The translations under genes were made by a program, and so were the position numbers. Below are positions 1-5,092 of a DNA stretch of 7,593 nt, in pieces (position 1 is the first letter of the stretch; the number at the start of each line of letters is the position of its first letter). The notes under the pieces were generated by a model. It ran no database searches, was not told where the DNA came from, and saw only the letters and a list, made by a program, of their open reading frames with translations. Source of the DNA: Comamonadaceae bacterium (GTDB lineage: Bacteria > Pseudomonadota > Gammaproteobacteria > Burkholderiales > Burkholderiaceae_C); contig JAIXYA010000234.1 of the NCBI GenBank assembly GCA_027490485.1, positions 1-7,593 of the forward strand, written 5' to 3'.

Positions 1-112
1 AAATGATCTTCTGTGTGTTCATCCGATATACCGATTAAACGATCTTCTGGGTGTTCATCGGTGACGCCTACAAGATGATCTTTATGAGAATCAGTGGCGA
101 CACCAACGCCGT
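1..112 (-). repeat. 36-bp in-frame tandem repeat array
   Basis: Direct repeats with a 36-bp period fill the edge of the window. The unit at 5-40 and the unit at 41-76 agree at 25 of 36 positions, with the first 21 positions nearly identical (GATCTTCTG, then GTGTTCATC). A diverged third unit occupies about 77-112, and a weaker one may precede it in the protein. The period is a multiple of three and keeps the reading frame, encoding the 12-residue repeat of the overlapping gene. The array runs off the left edge, so the copy number is unknown. Divergence is concentrated in the second half of the unit, which suggests old duplications kept under protein-level selection rather than fresh slippage. 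Confidence 0.75.
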
Positions 113-428
113 TTGGGGTGTGCAGATGATCGGGACTGATGCCAGCCATAGATTCATGTGAAGCATCTTCTTGGACGTGGGCGTAAACATCTGCTTTTAC
201 TTGCTCCGTGCCAAAAGCCTGTTGAGTATCAATAGTCTCGTTATCAGAAGTTTGCTTCAGTTCATTTTGCGTTAGCTGTTCTTCAAAATGAGAATGATCG
301 AGACCAATTTCACCTAACTCGCCGGCAACAATATCGCTTCTCTTGGCTTTTGCGCTGGTGGATCCTTCGGGTATTTCAACTGAAAAAGCTTTTGTACTGC
401 GAATAAGCGAAGGTTCTTTAGAAGCCAT
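1..428 (-). CDS. Unrecognised acidic, His-rich repeat protein (N-terminal 142 residues only)
   Basis: The frame is open from an ATG at 428-426 to the window edge; an in-frame stop lies at 455-453, so the start must be downstream of that. I do not recognise the family. The first 95 residues (beginning MASKEPSLIRSTKAF) are hydrophilic, without signal peptide or membrane segment, and look disordered. From about residue 96 a 12-residue repeat begins: imperfect copies at 96-108, 109-120 (GVATDSHKDHLV), 121-132 (GVTDEHPEDRLI) and 133-142, continuing past the edge. The visible part holds 11 histidines and many Asp/Glu residues, compatible with metal or cation binding, but that is inference. It lies 17 bp downstream of the PpaA-like gene on the same strand and is probably co-transcribed. 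No good Shine-Dalgarno is seen before the ATG, so translation may depend on the upstream gene. The full length and C-terminal half are unknown. Confidence 0.7.
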   Translation of the reverse strand, partial: MASKEPSLIRSTKAFSVEIPEGSTSAKAKRSDIVAGELGEIGLDHSHFEEQLTQNELKQTSDNETIDTQQAFGTEQVKADVYAHVQEDASHESMAGISPDHLHTPNGVGVATDSHKDHLVGVTDEHPEDRLIGISDEHTEDH

Positions 429-445
429 GATGTAGGTTGTAATGC

Positions 446-1378
446 TTACCTGTTAGTGAGTAACTCTCCAGCTAATTTTACAGCTTCTGCCGCATTGACG
501 GAAACTGCATCTGCAGCGAGTGCTACGCCATCCATTTGGGTTTGAAGCAAGGCTGGACCGCCCAAAATCACAAAAGCATTGGGGTTGCGTGAAGCAGTCT
601 TAAGTCTTGCAATCAGGGCGGGGATGGCAGGCAGTTGTTCGACCAAGCCGACTGATAAACCAATCACATCAAACCACTCATGGGAGACTGTGTGCAACAA
701 AGCCTGTTCGGAGGTTGAAATTTCAACCACCACTTGCCAATGGTCGGCTCGGAAAAACTCAGACACCATGGCCAATCCCAAAATGTGTTGTGAGCCAGGT
801 GCAGAGGCCAGCATGATGCGACGAACATCCCCCGCTGATTGGGGACCATCTTGGGTTTCATAGCCAAGGTGTCGCATGGCATGGTGCATACGAAGCAGGC
901 CTTGGGCAACCACGGTGAAGTCCATTTTGTCTTGCTCCCACAAGTCACCCAGGTACCTGGCTGCAGGTGTGATGACTTCCAAAAAGACCGTTTGAGTACC
1001 CAAACCCTTATCACGCAATACATCGAGGTGATTGAAAACAGCCTGCGGATCGCTGTCAAGACAGGCTTGCGCGAAATCGAGTACGTCTTGTTTTGACGCT
1101 GCTACTTGTTCGTCTTGTGTTCTTTCAAGGATTGAAATTGAAGCGCTAGGGTGAGCATCAAGCAGGCGAGGGATGATTTGTGACTCAATCACCGACAAAA
1201 GCGATGTTTTGCAAAGGTCAATAGACCCCTTGGCATCATTGGCTGCTGAGATTGTGGAAACAGCAGCAGATTGTTTGCCCCAAATTGACATGGCAAGTCC
1301 AGACAAACTTTTGAAAGGGGACTTCAAGCTAGGCAGGAGCCGTGGCGACACATTAATGTTCATGGCTAGTCCGTTCAT
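446..1378 (-). CDS. ppaA: Cobalamin (B12)-binding regulator, PpaA/AerR-like
   Basis: This is a 310-residue soluble protein with a B12 cap-like helical region (about 90-172; W147 in LGDLWEQD, H165/H166) followed by a Rossmann-like B12-binding domain (about 186-305). Visible binding-fold motifs are SQHILG (H198, G201, the counterpart of DxHxxG but with Ser for Asp), DVIGLSVG (237-244) and VILGGP (270-275). The segment SVIESQIIPRLLDAH (62-76) matches the conserved N-terminal stretch of PpaA/AerR proteins. In that family the protein antagonises the repressor PpsR/CrtJ and tunes photosystem genes in response to light, oxygen or cobalamin. No DNA-binding domain is visible, so it probably acts through a partner. 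The start is uncertain: ATGs at 1378 (M1), 1363 (M6) and 1291 (M30) are all in frame and none has a strong Shine-Dalgarno. The His-rich repeat gene follows after 17 bp. The family assignment is firm for the B12 domain and moderate for PpaA; a generic B12-sensor protein is the alternative. Confidence 0.8.
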   Translation of the reverse strand: MNGLAMNINVSPRLLPSLKSPFKSLSGLAMSIWGKQSAAVSTISAANDAKGSIDLCKTSLLSVIESQIIPRLLDAHPSASISILERTQDEQVAASKQDVLDFAQACLDSDPQAVFNHLDVLRDKGLGTQTVFLEVITPAARYLGDLWEQDKMDFTVVAQGLLRMHHAMRHLGYETQDGPQSAGDVRRIMLASAPGSQHILGLAMVSEFFRADHWQVVVEISTSEQALLHTVSHEWFDVIGLSVGLVEQLPAIPALIARLKTASRNPNAFVILGGPALLQTQMDGVALAADAVSVNAAEAVKLAGELLTNR

Positions 1379-1402
1379 AAGCTGGCGGGCCGTACAAATA
1401 TG

Positions 1403-1432
1403 TGTAAATTGCCCTTGGGTTCATTGTGTCAA
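1403..1432 (-). promoter_or_regulatory. Candidate sigma-70 promoter for the PpaA-like gene
   Basis: On the minus strand a perfect -35 hexamer TTGACA (1432-1427) is followed after 18 bp by TTTACA (1408-1403), which matches the -10 consensus TATAAT at only three of six positions. The predicted transcript would start about 20 bp upstream of the first ATG at 1378, leaving a very short leader. The poor -10 suggests either a weak promoter or one needing an activator. This is a by-eye call. Confidence 0.35.
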
Positions 1433-1464
1433 CAAACGCCGAGATGCACCACCCTGTCAAGGGT
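1424..1464. repeat. Two inverted repeats sharing a GTCA centre (possible operators)
   Basis: TTGT-GTCA-ACAA at 1424-1435 and ACCCT-GTCA-AGGGT at 1451-1464 are perfect 4-bp and 5-bp inverted repeats around the same 4-base centre, with centres 28 bp apart. The first overlaps the minus-strand TTGACA box, a placement typical of a repressor site. Neither is followed by a T-run on either strand, so they are not terminators. Such short arms can occur by chance; the shared centre and position are what make them notable. Confidence 0.3.
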
Positions 1465-1515
1465 AAATACCGAAGAAAAACCTGTTAATGAGGCGTTTTA
1501 GGGGGAGGGTTTTCC

Positions 1516-1543
1516 TTGTGTGTAGAGAGATACCACCTATTTT
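1516..1543 (+). promoter_or_regulatory. Candidate promoter for the dehydrogenase operon
   Basis: TTGTGT (1516-1521) and TATTTT (1538-1543) are separated by 16 bp and lie about 60 bp upstream of the ATG at 1605. Each hexamer keeps four of the six consensus bases. It is the best sigma-70-like pair I could find ahead of this operon, but the match is modest and other sigma factors are possible. Confidence 0.25.
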
Positions 1544-1593
1544 TTATCCTGAGTGAAATACTTTGGTGGGTTAATTAAAACGTTTAGATCACT

Positions 1594-1598
1594 AGGAG
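1594..1598 (+). promoter_or_regulatory. Ribosome binding site of the subunit-3-like gene
   Basis: AGGAG sits 6 bases before the ATG at 1605. It fixes this start, which gives an N-region of 30 residues before the twin-arginine pair; the next in-frame ATG would remove the Tat motif. Confidence 0.7.
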
Positions 1599-1604
1599 AC
1601 AACC

Positions 1605-2231
1605 ATGAAAACCATACCCATTCAAGCTGTAACGCCCGAATTCAGTGAGTGCGAAGAAAGTGGCGTCGTTCCCAAACAAAACCTTCCCTTGGTCAGGCGT
1701 GATTTTTTGAAAGGCTCTGGCATTCTGATGGGCACCTTGGCCACCGGCTCTATCTTGGCTGGCTTGGCGCCTTCTCCTGTATGGGCTGTTGAACTCAAAA
1801 CACTGACCAAAGCTGAGGGTCAAACCCTGATGGCCATGGGTCGTGTTTTGTACCCGCACAAAAAACTACCTGATGCGGTGTATGCGATTTTGGCCAAGGA
1901 CCTAGATGGTTCTGCCTCTGGCGATGCAGGTGCTGCAAGCATGTTGCGTGAAGGAATTAGTAACCTCAATGCCTTGGCAGGTGGCAACTTTGCCAAAGCC
2001 AAAGCAGACAAACAACTTGCCATCGTTAAGGGCATGGAGGGCTCAGGCTTCTTCAATACCGTGCGTGGTCAATGTGTGACTTCTATTTATAACAACGACA
2101 TGGCATTTGCGGCCTTTGGTTTTCCCGGCTCTGCTTGGGAAAAAGGCGGCTACATCACCCGTGGTTTCCAAGACCTTAAATGGTTGCCCGCACCTTCTAA
2201 AGAAGCCAGCCCACCCGCTTACATGGGCTAA
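1605..2231 (+). CDS. Tat-exported gluconate 2-dehydrogenase subunit-3-like protein
   Basis: This 208-residue protein belongs to the gluconate 2-dehydrogenase subunit 3 family, the small gamma subunit of membrane-associated FAD dehydrogenases. It carries a twin-arginine signal, RRDFLKGSG at residues 31-39, then a hydrophobic stretch to about 56 and a likely cleavage after VWA (61). The mature part shows family features: an early YPH...PD stretch (about 83-90), FFNTVRGQ (about 149-156), and a C-terminal YNN..FAAFGFPG..WEKGGYITRGF segment ahead of WLP. In characterised relatives the gamma subunit is needed for folding and takes the signal-less FAD subunit through the Tat pore to the periplasm. 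The GMC gene follows after 33 bp, so the two are very probably one complex. The 30-residue N-region before the arginine pair is long. Substrate cannot be read from this subunit. Confidence 0.88.
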   Translation: MKTIPIQAVTPEFSECEESGVVPKQNLPLVRRDFLKGSGILMGTLATGSILAGLAPSPVWAVELKTLTKAEGQTLMAMGRVLYPHKKLPDAVYAILAKDLDGSASGDAGAASMLREGISNLNALAGGNFAKAKADKQLAIVKGMEGSGFFNTVRGQCVTSIYNNDMAFAAFGFPGSAWEKGGYITRGFQDLKWLPAPSKEASPPAYMG

Positions 2232-2252
2232 CCCACCTCACAACATTTATTC

Positions 2253-2257
2253 AGGAG
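2253..2257 (+). promoter_or_regulatory. Ribosome binding site of the GMC dehydrogenase gene
   Basis: AGGAG lies 7 bases before the ATG at 2265, within the 33-bp gap after the subunit-3-like gene, and supports that start. Confidence 0.65.
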
Positions 2258-2264
2258 AATACAC

Positions 2265-3833
2265 ATGGCTTCAATCGCATTCAACGACGACAGTGCTGTC
2301 GTCATCATCGGTTCTGGCGCAGGCGGCGGAACCTTGGCCAATGAACTCTGTCAAAAGGGCATCAAAGTGGTGGTGCTCGAAGCGGGTGCTCGTCAATCAC
2401 CGCAATCTTTTGTCAACGACGAATGGAAATCTTTCAGTCAACTGGCTTGGCTAGACCCACGCACCACCTCAGGAACATGGCGTGTGGCCAAAGACTTCTC
2501 TGGGTTGCCAGCTTGGATTTGCAAAACCGTGGGAGGCTCCACCACCCACTGGGCTGGTGCGTCGTTGCGCTTCCAAGAGCATGAGTTCCGTGTCAAAACA
2601 GTTTATGGCGATATCAAGGGTGCCAATTTGCTCGACTGGCCCATCACCTTGTCCGAGTTGGAACCTTATTACGCTAAGGCAGAAAACAAAATGGGCGTGA
2701 CACGTACCAATGGAATTCCTGGTTTGCCAGGTAACAACAACTTCAAAGTGATGCACGCGGGTGCCAAAAAATTAGGCTACAAAGAAGTGCATACAGGCAA
2801 TATGGCCATCAACAGCCAACCACGCGATGGCCGTGGCCGTTGTATGCAACTGGGCTTTTGTTTCCAAGGTTGTAAGAGTGGCGCCAAATGGTCAACCCTG
2901 TACACCGAGATCCCCAAGGCAGAAGCCACAGGCAACCTCGACTTACGTCCTGAAGCGCATGTGACACGCATTGAGCACAATGAAAAAGGCTTGGTCAGTG
3001 GCGTGGTGTACTTTGACAAAGACGGCAAAGAGCAGCGTCAAAAAGCACGTGTGGTGTGTGTGGCAGGTAACTCCATTGAAACACCGCGCTTGCTGCTGTT
3101 GTCTGCTTCCAATATGTTCAAAGATGGCTTGGCCAACTCTTCGGGTCAAGTGGGCCGCAACTATATGCGCCACATGACTGGTTCTGTGTATGCGGCCTTC
3201 AAAGACCCTGTGCACATGTACCGCGGCACTACCATGGCCGGCATTATCCGTGACGAATCTGGTTTCAACCCCAAGCGTGGTTTTGTGGGTGGCTATGAAA
3301 TGGAAACCTTGTCTTTGGGCTTGGCTTTCATGCCCGCCTTCTTGGACCCAGGTTCTTGGGGTGCTGACTACGCATGGTGGATGGACCACTACACCAACTT
3401 GGCTGGCATGTGGCTGGTGGGCGAGGACATGCCGCGTGAAACCAACCGCATCACTTTAAACACTAACGTCAAAGACAAGTGGGGCAGTCCCGTGGCCAAT
3501 GTGCATTTCGATGACCATGAAAATGACATTGTCATGCGCAACCACGCCTTTACCCAAGGCGAGCGTATTTACCAAGCGGCGGGTGCCATCAAAACCTACC
3601 GCACACCTCCTTACCCATCGACCCACAACTTAGGTACTTGTCGACTCAGTGCCAAAGCCAGTGATGGTGTTGCCAACAAATGGGGTCAAACCCACGACAT
3701 TGCCAATTTGTTCATCAGTGATGGCTCGCAATTCACCACCGGAGGTGCTGAAAATCCCACGCTGACCATTGTGTCCTTGGCGATTCGTCAAGCCGACTAC
3801 ATTGCCAAACAAATGACTGAAAAAGCCATTTGA
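2265..3833 (+). CDS. GMC-family FAD dehydrogenase with C-x5-C-x3-C Fe-S motif (catalytic subunit)
   Basis: This 522-residue protein has full-length GMC oxidoreductase architecture. The N-terminal FAD-binding fold shows IIGSGAGGGTLANEL (14-28) and VVLEAGAR (36-43), followed by GGSTTHWAG (90-98). The C-terminal domain has HNLGTCR (H454), NLFISDGSQF (481-490) and GAENPTLTI (N497); H454 and N497 are the expected catalytic pair. CMQLGFCFQGC holds Cys193, Cys199 and Cys203 in C-x5-C-x3-C spacing, the pattern that binds a [3Fe-4S] cluster in bacterial FAD glucose, fructose and gluconate dehydrogenases. It probably oxidises a sugar, polyol or sugar acid in the periplasm and passes electrons through the cluster to a cytochrome. 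It has no signal peptide, as expected for a subunit exported with its Tat-signalled partner just upstream. No cytochrome subunit gene follows, which is unusual. The gene ends in a double stop TGA-TAA. Substrate is not predictable; choline dehydrogenase-like oxidase is unlikely given the Fe-S motif. Confidence 0.9.
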   Translation: MASIAFNDDSAVVIIGSGAGGGTLANELCQKGIKVVVLEAGARQSPQSFVNDEWKSFSQLAWLDPRTTSGTWRVAKDFSGLPAWICKTVGGSTTHWAGASLRFQEHEFRVKTVYGDIKGANLLDWPITLSELEPYYAKAENKMGVTRTNGIPGLPGNNNFKVMHAGAKKLGYKEVHTGNMAINSQPRDGRGRCMQLGFCFQGCKSGAKWSTLYTEIPKAEATGNLDLRPEAHVTRIEHNEKGLVSGVVYFDKDGKEQRQKARVVCVAGNSIETPRLLLLSASNMFKDGLANSSGQVGRNYMRHMTGSVYAAFKDPVHMYRGTTMAGIIRDESGFNPKRGFVGGYEMETLSLGLAFMPAFLDPGSWGADYAWWMDHYTNLAGMWLVGEDMPRETNRITLNTNVKDKWGSPVANVHFDDHENDIVMRNHAFTQGERIYQAAGAIKTYRTPPYPSTHNLGTCRLSAKASDGVANKWGQTHDIANLFISDGSQFTTGGAENPTLTIVSLAIRQADYIAKQMTEKAI

Positions 3834-3864
3834 TAAACTGAAATTCCAATTCGAGGAGCTTGCT

Positions 3865-4263
3865 ATGTGTGAGTATTTCGTGAAAGCCGACCCGATCTTG
3901 TACGAGCAACGTACCCGCTCGATTCGCATTCGCGGCATGCTCACCAGCATTCGATTGGAAAACACTGTGTGGGATGTGCTGGCTGAAATGGCCGAGGATG
4001 AGGGCTGCACCACCAATGCCCTCATCTGCACACTGCACGACGAGATTCTGGACCACCGAGGTGAGGTTTCCAACTTTGCCTCTTTTTTGCGGGTCACCAG
4101 TTTGCGTTACCTCAGGCGTTGCCTGATCTCTCAAGAGAAGCAGTATCAGTCGCTTGGTGAAAGTGTAAATATTGATCCCCTTTCTCTGATGACTGGCACC
4201 CACCACGCTAGCCCCGGTGCCAGCCGTGTGCCTGGAACTGGCTTGGCCGCTGTCAAAACCTGA
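3865..4263 (+). CDS. Ribbon-helix-helix domain protein (RHH_4-like)
   Basis: A 132-residue cytoplasmic protein. The N-terminal part (MCEYFVKADPILYEQRTRS, then IRIRGMLTSIRLE at about 20-32) fits the beta-ribbon of the RHH_4 family. Helices WDVLAEMAEDEG (36-47) and TTNALICTLHDEI (49-61) complete the ribbon-helix-helix, and SNFASFLRVTSLRYLRR (69-85) is the usual following helix. RHH proteins bind DNA as dimers through the ribbon; members of this family are seldom characterised and are sometimes misnamed as sulfotransferases. Residues about 100-132 are a Gly/Ser/Pro-rich tail with no recognisable fold. A GAGGAG-like site at 3853-3857 precedes the start, 31 bp after the GMC gene. The position suggests an operon-linked regulator, perhaps acting on the divergent region upstream, but this is inference. 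Confidence 0.8.
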   Translation: MCEYFVKADPILYEQRTRSIRIRGMLTSIRLENTVWDVLAEMAEDEGCTTNALICTLHDEILDHRGEVSNFASFLRVTSLRYLRRCLISQEKQYQSLGESVNIDPLSLMTGTHHASPGASRVPGTGLAAVKT

Positions 4264-4275
4264 CCATTTATCACC

Positions 4276-4818
4276 ATGAATTTTTCATCTGAAATGTACG
4301 CAGGTGTCTGCGAAACGGCCCCTGCAGTGACGCAGGGTTTTGTGCTCAACCATTCCATGTTGCGGGTCAAAGACCCCGCCGTTTCCCTTGATTTTTACAG
4401 CCGCATCATGGGCATGAGAGTTCTGCGCAAACTCGATTTTCCAGAGATGAAGTTCTCGCTGTACTTTTTGGCGGTCGCAGCGTTGGCCAGCAGTGCCCCA
4501 GACCATGTCGGTGACAGAACGGCTTGGACTTTTTCACAAAGTGGCATTTTGGAATTAACCCATAACTGGGGCACAGAGTCAGACCCTGATTTCAAATACC
4601 ACGATGGCAATGCACAACCGCAAGGCTTTGGACACATTTGCTTTTCAGTCCCCGACTTGGATGCAGCTGTGAAATGGTTTGATGACAACCAAGTGACCTA
4701 TGTGAAGCGACCCGAACAAGGCAAGATGAAAGACGTTGCTTTCATTAAGGATGCAGACGGTTATTGGATTGAAATTGTCGAGGCTGCGAGGCTCAAAGGT
4801 TTAGGGCAACCCGCCTAG
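4276..4818 (+). CDS. gloA: Lactoylglutathione lyase (glyoxalase I)
   Basis: A 180-residue glyoxalase I that converts the methylglyoxal-glutathione hemithioacetal to S-lactoylglutathione in the cytoplasm. Family landmarks are MLRVKDPAVSLDFYSRIMGM (28-47), FPEMKFSLYFLA (55-66), ELTHNWGTE (93-101), GFGHICFSVPD (117-127), and KMKDVAFIKDADGYWIEI (150-167). The four metal ligands are visible as H26, E93, H120 and E166. The length and the insert at about 54-85 match the longer class found in eukaryotes, Pseudomonas and many betaproteobacteria, which is usually zinc-dependent, rather than the about 135-residue Ni-type enzyme of E. coli. It starts 12 bp after the RHH gene stop and has no clear Shine-Dalgarno, so translation may be coupled to the RHH gene, or the start may be slightly further in (ATG at 4294). 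It ends 6 bp from the convergent small gene. Confidence 0.93.
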   Translation: MNFSSEMYAGVCETAPAVTQGFVLNHSMLRVKDPAVSLDFYSRIMGMRVLRKLDFPEMKFSLYFLAVAALASSAPDHVGDRTAWTFSQSGILELTHNWGTESDPDFKYHDGNAQPQGFGHICFSVPDLDAAVKWFDDNQVTYVKRPEQGKMKDVAFIKDADGYWIEIVEAARLKGLGQPA

Positions 4819-4838
4819 GACTTTTTATTTTTTCTTCA
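4796..4838 (+). terminator. Possible weak terminator after gloA
   Basis: A TAGG...CCTA inverted repeat at about 4802-4818 overlaps the gloA stop codon and is followed by a T-rich run (CTTTTTATTTTTTC at 4821-4834). The stem is only 4-5 bp, so the hairpin is weak. The convergent operon would also be expected to terminate here, but I found no separate hairpin for it. Confidence 0.25.
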
Positions 4839-5091
4839 AATCCAAAGCAGATAAAAAATCCTTTGGTTTGACGTTGTCTTGTTTAATGCCCGTTTGAATT
4901 TGTTTGAGCAGCAAATTTTTTGCTTCGTCTTGCATACTTGCTGCGCGCAATCTGATGTAGACAGCTTGGGTCATGGCAGTGTTTGAACCGCTCTCAATCA
5001 TGGCTTGCGCCCACAAACCATCACGAACAATACCGTCTTGCAATTCTCGCAAAACCATGGCGTGAATCAATTCACTGGGTTGCTTGGACAT
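4825..5091 (-). CDS. Small conserved-looking helical protein coupled to fbp
   Basis: An 88-residue protein from ATG 5091-5089 to TAA 4827-4825. A longer reading to 5244 exists but would overlap the end of fbp heavily, and the 5091 start follows the fbp stop by one base (TAA-C-ATG), a classic coupled junction. The sequence is hydrophilic and predicted mostly helical, with no signal peptide or membrane segment. The middle part, ELQDGIVRDGLWAQAMIES (about 16-34) then QAVYIRLRAASMQDE (about 42-56), resembles a short helical motif (EL..G...GLWA.A...YI.LRA..L.DE) that I recall from several proteobacterial proteins of unknown role; this is memory, not a search. The C-terminus is lysine-rich (DLKKK). 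Function is unknown; the context only says it is made together with FBPase and aminopeptidase N. Confidence 0.72.
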   Translation of the reverse strand: MSKQPSELIHAMVLRELQDGIVRDGLWAQAMIESGSNTAMTQAVYIRLRAASMQDEAKNLLLKQIQTGIKQDNVKPKDFLSALDLKKK

Positions 5092-5092
5092 G

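Larger units (their letters stand above)
1379..1604. promoter_or_regulatory. Divergent intergenic control region
   Basis: These 226 bp separate the minus-strand PpaA-like gene from the plus-strand dehydrogenase operon and must carry both promoters. Within it I see a minus-strand TTGACA box, a weaker plus-strand promoter candidate, three short inverted repeats (1393-1406, 1424-1435, 1451-1464), a TTAATTAA palindrome at 1571-1578, and a good ribosome binding site before the plus-strand gene. No open reading frame in it looks real, and no terminator with a T-run was found. Confidence 0.7.

Noticed and set aside
1..112. Regularly repeated 36-bp units that could look like a CRISPR array
   Set aside because: The units are directly adjacent without spacers, are diverged, and maintain an open reading frame with a protein-level repeat.
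1427..1444. PpsR/CrtJ-type site (TGT-N12-ACA) before the PpaA-like gene
   Set aside because: The best match, TGTC-N10-GAGA, breaks the second half-site, and no perfect TGT-N12-ACA was found in the intergenic region, so it is not claimed as a feature.
1451..1464. ACCCT-GTCA-AGGGT hairpin as a transcription terminator
   Set aside because: There is no T-run after it on either strand, and it sits between two divergent starts where no terminator is needed.
2943..3389. Minus-strand 148-residue frame inside the GMC dehydrogenase
   Set aside because: It is antisense to conserved codons of the dehydrogenase, has no ribosome site, and its His-rich composition is a by-product of the opposite frame.
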